Positions 57,679 to 64,000 of a stretch of DNA of 64,000 nt are shown one piece after another. The notes below the pieces were generated by a model, which made no database searches, was not told where the DNA came from, and saw only the letters and a list, made by a program, of their open reading frames with translations. Source of the DNA: Avipropionibacterium sp050157065 (GTDB lineage: Bacteria; Actinomycetota; Actinomycetes; Propionibacteriales; Propionibacteriaceae); assembly GCA_050157065.1 (NCBI GenBank), contig CP189573.1; one strand, given 5' to 3'. Numbering within the stretch: the stretch's first letter is position 1; the number at the start of each line of letters is the position of its first letter. A program made the translations under genes and the position numbers.

Positions 57679-58755
57679 TCAGCGGGGTGCCGGCGCCGGT
57701 CCGGTGGACTCGCGGACCACCAGCCGGGGATCGATGCGGATCCGACGGCCGGGTCCGGGGTCGTCGGTGGACAGCAGGGTCAGCAGTTGCTGGGCCGCGA
57801 CGAAACCGACGGCCTCCCGCGACGGTGACACCGCAGTCAGCGGCGGCTTCAGGTGCTCGGCCATCTCGTCGTCGTAGCTGATCAACGACACGTCGCCGGG
57901 GACCCTGACCCCGAGCGCTCGCAGCGCCCGCAGGACACGGGCCGCCATCGCATCGTTCATGCACAACAGCCCGGTCACCCCGGCGGCCAGCAGCTCCGCA
58001 GCCGCCTCGCCCGGCTCGCGGTCGATCCAGGCCAGGTCGGTGTCGGAATCGGTGTTGAGGCCGAGGTCCCGGACTGCCATCCGCCAGCCCTCGACGACCC
58101 GCCTCATCGGGTCGGTCCGGTCGTGCACCGACACCAGACCGATCCGGCGATGGCCCAGCTGCTGGAGGTGCCACAGGGCCGCGTGGACGCCGGCCTCGTG
58201 GGCGGTGGAGACCGAGCGGACCCCGGGCAGCTCCAGGCCGCGGTACTCCCGCTCCACCAGCACGATCGGGCGTCGCAGCCGCCCCACCCAGGACCACGTG
58301 TCATCAGGCCCGTCGTGGCCGACGGTGGGAGTCAGCAGCATGCCGTCAACCTCGGTGTCGAGCAGCGTGTCGACCGCCTCCCGCACGTCGGCGGACTGAT
58401 AGCCGGAAATGCTCAGCACCAGCCGGGCACCGGCGAGTTCGCAGGCCCGCCGTGCCCCGGCGATGATCGGCCCGTAGTAGTACAGCGACTCCGGGGCCTG
58501 CAGCCCGAGCACCAGACCCGGTTGCGGTGTCATGAACTCCAGGCTGCGCTCGACGCCGGCCAGGTCTCGCGCCCGTTCGACCAGCGTCGCGCCGCCGTGG
58601 ACCTTGCTGACCGTGCCCCGACGTGCGAGCTCGTCGATGTCGCGCCAGATCGTGGCCCGGGAACTCTGCAACAGGGAGGCCAGGTCGGACACCTTCACCG
58701 AACCGCCCTGCTGCAGCGCACGGACGATCCGCTGGTGGCGTTCTTCCTTCAGCAT
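57679..58755 (-). CDS. transcriptional regulator with DeoR-type HTH and LacI-type sugar-binding domain
   Basis: About 358 residues. The first 60 residues are a DeoR-like winged helix (RHQRIVRALQQGGSVKVSDL; SRATIWRDIDELARRGTVSK). From about 80 the sequence is a periplasmic-binding-protein-like sensor as in LacI/GalR (RRIGLVSVHDRTDPM; GLLCMNDAMAARVLRAL; DVSLISYDDEMAEHLKPPLT). A sugar effector is likely. It probably controls the divergent ABC operon and the dehydrogenase. GAGGGG precedes the ATG by six bases. Upstream lies a block of four 15-base repeats. Confidence 0.88.
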   Translation of the reverse strand: MLKEERHQRIVRALQQGGSVKVSDLASLLQSSRATIWRDIDELARRGTVSKVHGGATLVERARDLAGVERSLEFMTPQPGLVLGLQAPESLYYYGPIIAGARRACELAGARLVLSISGYQSADVREAVDTLLDTEVDGMLLTPTVGHDGPDDTWSWVGRLRRPIVLVEREYRGLELPGVRSVSTAHEAGVHAALWHLQQLGHRRIGLVSVHDRTDPMRRVVEGWRMAVRDLGLNTDSDTDLAWIDREPGEAAAELLAAGVTGLLCMNDAMAARVLRALRALGVRVPGDVSLISYDDEMAEHLKPPLTAVSPSREAVGFVAAQQLLTLLSTDDPGPGRRIRIDPRLVVRESTGPAPAPR

Positions 58756-58770
58756 GTGCGCCCCTCGCTT

Positions 58771-58831
58771 GTGCATGGTCGAAGTTGTGCATGGTCGCGG
58801 TGTGCACGGTCGCGGTGTGCATGGTTGAGCC
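58771..58831. repeat. four tandem 15/16-bp repeats upstream of the regulator
   Basis: GTGCATGGTCGNNGT-type units start at 58771 (16 bases), 58787, 58802 and 58817 (15 bases each), the last degenerate. They lie 16-76 bases before the regulator start and could affect its leader or act as operators. Confidence 0.8.
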
Positions 58832-58925
58832 GGCCCCGTACGGTCGCCGCCGGTGGCTGGTGTCGTGAGCGAGTCTCCCACCACGACTCCCTCGGCAAGC
58901 GCCATCCCATGGGTTGTAGAAACGT

Positions 58926-58968
58926 GATGATACATCCGTTGACATATCGGGCACTCGCGGGCAAGACT
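58926..58968 (+). promoter_or_regulatory. promoter and operator candidate of the ABC transporter operon
   Basis: TTGACA (58939-58944) and AAGACT (58963-58968) are 18 bases apart on the plus strand. GATGATACATC (58926-58936), an inverted repeat GATG/CATC, lies immediately upstream. It is a candidate site for the divergent regulator. The leader would be about 70 bases. Confidence 0.5.
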
Positions 58969-59045
58969 CTCGTACGGCGCTCTCCAGAGGGCCGACACGA
59001 CGGCAATGTTGCCCACCACTCCGGCGGGCGAAAGGGGATGTGGTG

Positions 59046-61022
59046 ATGTCGAACTCGACCAACGGTCCACTGGGCCACCTGACGGGGCCGCAGGGTCTGA
59101 CGCGACGCGGGTTCCTCGGCGCCGCAGGCGTCTCGGCGGCGGGGCTGCTACTCGCCAGCTGTTCGCCCGAGACCGGTGGCGGTGAGGGCCCGGGCACCAG
59201 TGGCGGCACCGATCTCAAGGAGGCGCCCGATCTGACGGCCAAGGTGGAGTCCGGGGAACTGCCGCCGCTGGCCGATCGGCTGCCGAAGAACCCGCTGGTC
59301 GTGAACTACGTCGATGGACCCGGCGTTTACGGCGGCACCTGGCGCGCGGCCAGCGTGTCCAACGACGGCGGGTGGATGCTGCAACGGGTCACCGGCCACA
59401 CCTACCTGGTGCGTTGGGACCCCGACTACACCGAGATCCTCCCCGACCTGGCCGAGTCGTGGGAGATGAGCGAGGACGCCAGCGAGCTGCGCTTCCAGCT
59501 CCGCGAGGGCGTCAAGTGGTCCGACGGTGAGCCGTTCACCTCCGCCGACATCGAGTTCGCGGTCAACGACGTGATGTACCACCCGAAGGTGAACCCCGCG
59601 GCGGAGACCAAGATCACCGCCACCGCCGACGGCGACTTCGCCGTCGTGCTGAAGCTGGAGCCGGCGAACGGCCTGTACCTGCAGAACATGGCCGGCCCCG
59701 GGCGAAACATCACCGCGATCCCCAAGCACTACATCTCGCAGTTCCACGCCGACTTCAACAACGACGTCGACAGTCTGGTGAAGGAGGCAGGCCTGCAGGA
59801 CTGGGTCGAGCTGCTCACCGCCAAGGGCGGCTTCGGGGACACCCCACGGTTGAACGCCGTCGACCTGCCGGTGCTGACGCCGTGGGTGCTGACCGAGGCG
59901 CCGGGTGCCGCCGGGACCAAGGTCGGCTTCTCGCGCAACCCTTTCTTCTTCAAGACCGACCCGGACGGCCGCCAGTTGCCCTACATCGACAAGGTCGAGT
60001 TCTCGATCATCGATGAGCCCGAGGTGATGGTCACCGCCGCCGCCAACGGCGAGATCGACATGCAGAACCGGACGTTCAACATCCCGCGCAACAAGCCGGT
60101 GCTGGCCGAGAGCCGGGAGTCCGGGGGCTACGGCTTCTTCGACATGCCGTCCACGTTCATGAACACCACGGTGCTGGGCCTCAACCAGACCGCGACCAAT
60201 TCGGTTGCTGCCGAGGCGTTCGGCAACAAGGACTTCCGGATCGGGTTCTCCCACGCCATCAACCGGCAGGAGATCATCGACGTGGTCTTCCAGCGGCAGG
60301 GTGAGCCGTGGCAGGCGGCACCACGTCGCGAGACCCGCTTCTTCGACGAGGAGTTCGCCAAGCAGTACACCGAGTTCGACCTCGAACTGGCCAAGCAGCA
60401 GTTCGACAAGGCCGGCTACGAGGCCGATGCCAGCGGAGCCCGGCTCTGGAAGGACGGCTCGAAGCTGTCGGTCTCGCTGCTGGTGTCGAACTTCAAGCCC
60501 GAGTGGGTCGACGTCGCCGAGCTCCTTCGGGGGCAGCTGGCCGAGGCCGGGATCGACCTGCGGGTCGATGCGGTGGACCGCACCCTGTTCAACGAGCGGG
60601 TCAACGCCAACGAGCACGAGATCGCGGTCTGGCAGGGCGACGGAGGTGGCAACGACCTGTTCCTGGACTCCCGGTGGTACTTCCCGTTCAACGTGCAGAA
60701 CTCGCTCTTCGGGACGACCTGGGCCCAGTGGTACGTCAGCAACGGTGCCGAGGGCGAGGAGCCGCCCGCAGCTCCCAAGAAGCAGATCGAGCTGTACCGG
60801 GAGTTGCTGGCCAGCGGCGACCAGACCAAGCAGGACGAGCTGATGACCGAGATCCTCGCCATCGCCAAGGAGGAGTTCTACGCGATCGGGATCCACCTGC
60901 CCGGCGACGGCTACGGCATCGTGAAGAACAACTTCCACAACGTGCCGAAGGTCATGATCGACTCGTACTACTGGTCCGGTCCCGGTCCGACCAACCCCGA
61001 GCAGTACTTCATCGAAGGCTGA
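59046..61022 (+). CDS. ABC transporter substrate-binding lipoprotein (family 5)
   Basis: About 658 residues, the extracellular capture subunit. The N-terminus has a twin-arginine motif LTRRGFLGAAG and a lipobox LLLASC, so it should be exported folded and lipid-anchored. EAPDLTAKVESGELPPLADR, then GVYGGTWRAASV and LRFQLREGVKWSDGEPFTSA mark the family 5 (DppA-like) fold. Members with this N-terminal segment often sit in sugar-utilisation clusters, so oligosaccharide rather than peptide uptake is possible. AGGGG is about eight bases before the ATG. Two permeases and an ATPase follow in order. Confidence 0.92.
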   Translation: MSNSTNGPLGHLTGPQGLTRRGFLGAAGVSAAGLLLASCSPETGGGEGPGTSGGTDLKEAPDLTAKVESGELPPLADRLPKNPLVVNYVDGPGVYGGTWRAASVSNDGGWMLQRVTGHTYLVRWDPDYTEILPDLAESWEMSEDASELRFQLREGVKWSDGEPFTSADIEFAVNDVMYHPKVNPAAETKITATADGDFAVVLKLEPANGLYLQNMAGPGRNITAIPKHYISQFHADFNNDVDSLVKEAGLQDWVELLTAKGGFGDTPRLNAVDLPVLTPWVLTEAPGAAGTKVGFSRNPFFFKTDPDGRQLPYIDKVEFSIIDEPEVMVTAAANGEIDMQNRTFNIPRNKPVLAESRESGGYGFFDMPSTFMNTTVLGLNQTATNSVAAEAFGNKDFRIGFSHAINRQEIIDVVFQRQGEPWQAAPRRETRFFDEEFAKQYTEFDLELAKQQFDKAGYEADASGARLWKDGSKLSVSLLVSNFKPEWVDVAELLRGQLAEAGIDLRVDAVDRTLFNERVNANEHEIAVWQGDGGGNDLFLDSRWYFPFNVQNSLFGTTWAQWYVSNGAEGEEPPAAPKKQIELYRELLASGDQTKQDELMTEILAIAKEEFYAIGIHLPGDGYGIVKNNFHNVPKVMIDSYYWSGPGPTNPEQYFIEG

Positions 61023-61030
61023 TCGACCCG

Positions 61031-61972
61031 GTGCTGAAGTTTCTGGCCCGGCGGCTGCTGTACGTCATTCCCACGCTGGTGGCGATCTCGTTCGTCTCCT
61101 TCGTGATCATCCAGCTGCCACCGGGCGACTACCTGACGAGCTACATCGCCAAGCTGAACGCGCAGGGCGAGAACGTCGACCCGGCGCTGATCGAAGGGCT
61201 GCGCATCCGCTACGGGTTGGACGATCCGTTCATCGTGCAGTACCTGAAGTGGATCTCGGGGATCGTGCTGCACCTCGACTTCGGCCACTCGATGGAGTGG
61301 GGGCTGCCGGTCTCCGCCCTGATCGGCGAGCGACTGCCGCTGACGATCGCGCTGGCCGCCTCGTCGGTGCTGTTCGTGTGGCTGGTGTCGCTTCCGGTCG
61401 GGGTGTACACCGCGGTGCGGCAGTACTCGGTGGGCGACTACATCGCCACCACGATCGGGTTCCTGGGATTGGCCACACCCAACTTCCTGCTGGCGCTGGT
61501 GATGATGTGGATCGGGTTCACCACGTTCGGGTTGTCGGTGTCACAGGTGAACCCCGGCACCCTGCTGATCGCGATCATCGTGCTGGGCACGGCCGGCACC
61601 GCAGGCCTGATCCGCATCCTGCGGGCCAACCTGCTCGACGAACTGCGCAAGCCGTACGTCGTCGCCGCTCGTGCCCAGGGGCTGACCGAGGGCAAACTGC
61701 TGTTCAAGTACCCGGTCCGGGTGGCGCTCAACCCGTTCTTCTCCACCATCGGCTGGTTGCTGCCGAGCCTGGTGGGTGGTGAGGTGATCGTCTCGACCGT
61801 GCTCAACATCAACACCACCGGACCGCTGCTGCTCAACGCCCTGCTGTCGCAGGACATGTACCTCGCCGGATCGATCATCATGATCCTGGGCGTGCTCACC
61901 GTCATCGGAACCTTCATCTCGGACGTGGCTCTGGCGTGGCTCGACCCACGGGTCCGACTCGGCTTCAACTAG
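61031..61972 (+). CDS. ABC transporter permease, DppB-like
   Basis: About 313 residues, with six predicted spans. FLARRLLYVIPTLVAISFVS is the first helix; GYGLDDPFIVQYLKW-like and DFGHSMEWGLPVSALIGERL are typical; the EAA loop is KPYVVAARAQGLTEGKLLFK. The GTG start at 61031 lies nine bases after the substrate-binding gene stop; the ribosome site is weak. It pairs with the next gene. Confidence 0.92.
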   Translation: MLKFLARRLLYVIPTLVAISFVSFVIIQLPPGDYLTSYIAKLNAQGENVDPALIEGLRIRYGLDDPFIVQYLKWISGIVLHLDFGHSMEWGLPVSALIGERLPLTIALAASSVLFVWLVSLPVGVYTAVRQYSVGDYIATTIGFLGLATPNFLLALVMMWIGFTTFGLSVSQVNPGTLLIAIIVLGTAGTAGLIRILRANLLDELRKPYVVAARAQGLTEGKLLFKYPVRVALNPFFSTIGWLLPSLVGGEVIVSTVLNINTTGPLLLNALLSQDMYLAGSIIMILGVLTVIGTFISDVALAWLDPRVRLGFN

Positions 61973-61981
61973 GACGTGGCC

Positions 61982-63127
61982 ATGGCACAGGAATCACTGC
62001 TCACCGACTCGACGCCCGACCTGGACGTCCCGGTGGTGAACGCTCGGACCGCCCAGCTCTCCCAGCGCAAGTTGATCTGGCGCCGGTTCCGCAAGCACAA
62101 GCTGGCGGTGCTCGGACTGGTGATCACCGCCGTCCTCTACCTGATCGTGATCTTCGGCGACTTCGTCGCCCCGTACAGCACCGGCCACTACAACGCGGAC
62201 TACACCTACGCCCCACCGCAGCGGTTGCACGTGGTCGACGCCCAGGGCAACTGGGGACTCCACGTCAACCCGTTGATCATGGAGCAGGACCCCGACACCC
62301 TCGCTCTGGAGTTCACCGCGGACACGTCGCGGACGGTCCCGGTCGGCTTCTTCGTCGAGGGTGAGGAGTACCAGCTGCTCGGCTTCATCCCGGCCAATCG
62401 CCACCTGATCGGCCCGGTGGATGCGAACGCCCCACCGATGCACCTGCTGGGCGCCGACCGCAACGGTCGTGACGTGCTGTCCCGGCTCGTGCTCGGCACC
62501 CGGATCTCGATGACCATCGGCCTGGTCGGTGTGCTCATCGCCTTCGTGCTGGGCATCGTGATCGGCGGCATCTCGGGTTTTGTCGGGGGCCGGACCGACA
62601 TGATCATCCAGCGCATCGTGGAGTTCTTCATGTCCATTCCCACCATGCCGTTGTGGCTGGGCCTGGCAGCTGCGATCCCCCGCGAGTGGAGTCCACTGAC
62701 CAGATACATGCTGATCACCGTGGTGCTGTCGTTCGTCGCGTGGACCGGGCTCTCCCGGGAGGTTCGAGGCCGGTTCCTCTCGCTGCGCGAGGAACAGTTC
62801 GTCACCGCGGCCCGACTGGACGGGGCGACCCGACCCGGCCTCATCTTCTCCGAGATGTTGCCTTCGCTGATGTCACACCTGATCGCCACCATCACCCTGG
62901 CGATCCCGGGGATGATCTTGGCGGAGACGTCGTTGTCCTTCCTCGGCCTGGGCCTGCAGGCGCCTTCGGTGTCTTGGGGTGTGCTGCTGCAGGACGCCCA
63001 ACAGATCCGAGTCATCGCCACCGCACCCTGGCTCCTGCTCCCCGGCGTGGCTGTGGTGGTCGCCGTCCTTGCCCTGAACTTCCTCGGTGACGGCCTCCGT
63101 GACGCCGCCGACCCCTACAAGCGATGA
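61982..63127 (+). CDS. ABC transporter permease, DppC-like
   Basis: About 381 residues, with six spans and an extended outer loop (about 65-145) between the first two helices. RKHKLAVLGLVITAVLYLIV is helix one. The junction LLGADRNGRDVLSRLVLGTR and the EAA loop FVTAARLDGATRPGLIFSEM are family marks. The ATG at 61982 is seven bases after AGGA; the GTG at 61976 is too close. Its final codons are part of a 16-base tandem duplication that runs into the next gene's leader. Confidence 0.92.
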   Translation: MAQESLLTDSTPDLDVPVVNARTAQLSQRKLIWRRFRKHKLAVLGLVITAVLYLIVIFGDFVAPYSTGHYNADYTYAPPQRLHVVDAQGNWGLHVNPLIMEQDPDTLALEFTADTSRTVPVGFFVEGEEYQLLGFIPANRHLIGPVDANAPPMHLLGADRNGRDVLSRLVLGTRISMTIGLVGVLIAFVLGIVIGGISGFVGGRTDMIIQRIVEFFMSIPTMPLWLGLAAAIPREWSPLTRYMLITVVLSFVAWTGLSREVRGRFLSLREEQFVTAARLDGATRPGLIFSEMLPSLMSHLIATITLAIPGMILAETSLSFLGLGLQAPSVSWGVLLQDAQQIRVIATAPWLLLPGVAVVVAVLALNFLGDGLRDAADPYKR

Positions 63128-63141
63128 CCCCTACAGGCGAT
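63110..63141. repeat. 16-bp tandem duplication at the permease/ATPase junction
   Basis: GACCCCTACAAGCGAT (63110-63125) is followed directly by GACCCCTACAGGCGAT (63126-63141), one mismatch. The first copy encodes the last permease residues, and the second lies past the stop and in the spacer. Confidence 0.85.
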
Positions 63142-63162
63142 GACCACGGTCAGGAGAACACT

Positions 63163-64000
63163 GTGACCACACCGACCACGACGGCTGACATGTCACCGGC
63201 CGGGGCGGCCGACCGGGACACGGTGCTGTCCATCGCCGGGTTGAAGACCTGGTTCCACACCGACGAGGGCGTGGTCAAGGCCGTCGACGGCGTCGACATC
63301 GACGTCCCCCGCGGCAGGACCATGTGCCTGGTCGGCGAGTCCGGCTGCGGCAAGAGCATCACCGCACGGTCGATCCTCGGTCTGGTGGACCAGCCCGGCC
63401 AGATCGAGGCCGGCTCGGTGCACTGGCGGGAGACCCCGAGCTCGGAGCCGGTCGACCTGGCCGCCTTGAAGCCCACGGGTGACGAGATCCGCCGGATCCG
63501 CGGTGGCCAGATCGGGATGGTCTTCCAGGAGCCGATGGCCTCGCTGTCACCGATGTACACGGTGGGAGCCCAACTGGTGCAGGCGATCCGACTGCACCAG
63601 CCACTCACTGCGGCCGAGGCGCAGGAGCGGGCCATCGAGCAACTGGCCCGCGTCGGGATCCCGCAGCCGAAGCAACGGTTCCACTCCTACTCGTTCCAGT
63701 TGTCCGGCGGCATGTGCCAGCGGGTGATGATCGCCATCGCGCTCGCCAACGACCCGGCACTGCTGATCGCCGACGAGCCGACCACCGCCTTGGACGTCAC
63801 CACCCAGGCCCGGATCCTCGACCTGATCGGGGAACTGCAGGCCGACACCGGCATGTCGGTGTTGTTCATCACCCACGATCTGGGGGTGGTGGCCGAGATC
63901 GCCGACGAGGTCACCGTGATGTACCTCGGCAAGGTGGCCGAACGAGGATCGGTCAACGACATCTTCGACTCCCCGCAACACCCGTACACCCAAGCCCTGT
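63163..64000 (+). CDS. ABC transporter ATP-binding protein, DppD-like (cut by window end)
   Basis: About 279 residues are present; the 3' end is beyond the window. Walker A is GESGCGKSIT, the Q-loop FQEPMASLSP, signature LSGGMCQRVMIAIAL (Cys where most members have Arg), Walker B LLIADEPTTALD and the switch His in FITHDLGVV. It ends in the oligopeptide-transporter motif with HPYTQAL. The GTG at 63163 is six bases after AGGAG; an in-frame ATG at 63124 overlaps the permease stop as ATGA but has no ribosome site. It energises the two upstream permeases. Confidence 0.92.
   Translation, partial: MTTPTTTADMSPAGAADRDTVLSIAGLKTWFHTDEGVVKAVDGVDIDVPRGRTMCLVGESGCGKSITARSILGLVDQPGQIEAGSVHWRETPSSEPVDLAALKPTGDEIRRIRGGQIGMVFQEPMASLSPMYTVGAQLVQAIRLHQPLTAAEAQERAIEQLARVGIPQPKQRFHSYSFQLSGGMCQRVMIAIALANDPALLIADEPTTALDVTTQARILDLIGELQADTGMSVLFITHDLGVVAEIADEVTVMYLGKVAERGSVNDIFDSPQHPYTQAL

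Noticed and set aside
59148..60938. 596-codon minus-strand frame
   Set aside because: It is antisense to the substrate-binding lipoprotein, which has clear signal, lipobox and family motifs.

Overview
This window comes from a high-GC, Gram-positive actinobacterium (Actinomycetota). The evidence is a WhiB regulator, coenzyme F420 genes (cofD/cofE), three LytR-CpsA-Psr (LCP) proteins, DUF3039/DUF3499/DUF5719/DUF3105 proteins, and gene orders matching mycobacterial blocks from memory: pncB-clpS-DUF2017-murI-rph-rdgB, and SIS-manB-DUF3499-metallopeptidase-whiB2-cofD-cofE-manC. Order Propionibacteriales is a reasonable guess, but the sequence read by eye cannot settle it.

Left part (1-16.7 kb). 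A tRNA-Leu(UAG) is followed by a minus-strand operon rph-rdgB-thyA-folA-dhaK (nucleotide clean-up, dTMP and folate synthesis, dihydroxyacetone kinase) with 4-base stop/start overlaps. An exported heparinase-type polysaccharide lyase and an SGNH esterase sit between rph and the next core operon, clpS-DUF2017-murI, and look like an accessory insertion. Divergent from clpS runs pncB-pncA (NAD salvage), followed by an unknown gene, a DUF2510/RDD membrane protein and a tandem GNAT protein.

Middle (16.8-34 kb). This part holds a membrane-anchored Ser/Thr kinase, a superfamily 2 helicase, an MFS exporter, DUF3039, SpoIIM/RDD membrane proteins, a SixA-type phosphatase, a PemK-fold protein, a sodium:solute symporter with a small two-helix partner, a divergent ArsR/SRPBCC pair, an LCP protein, and a transglutaminase plus circularly permuted ATP-grasp/alpha-E pair.

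Right-centre (32.7-54 kb). This is the envelope and mannose-metabolism core: ahcY, aroQ, SIS, Trm112, manB, DUF3499, a metallopeptidase-like protein, DUF5719, a giant glycosyltransferase, whiB2, cofD-cofE, DUF3105, manC, an ExoA-like glycosyltransferase and two LCP proteins. ManB and ManC together give GDP-mannose for the glycosyltransferases, and LCP proteins would attach glycopolymers to the wall.

Right end (54-64 kb). A compact five-gene cassette (small helical protein, WXG-motif protein with a glycine-zipper membrane domain, YbaB-like protein, two small PH-like membrane proteins) resembles a type VII secretion substrate/immunity module without its secretion machine. It is followed by a 2-hydroxyacid dehydrogenase, a DeoR-HTH/LacI-sensor regulator and a divergent oligosaccharide/peptide-type ABC transporter that runs off the window.

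A recurring regulatory feature is the leaderless promoter: a TANNNT or near-match -10 box placed 6-7 bases before an ATG/GTG with no Shine-Dalgarno. I used it to choose many starts.
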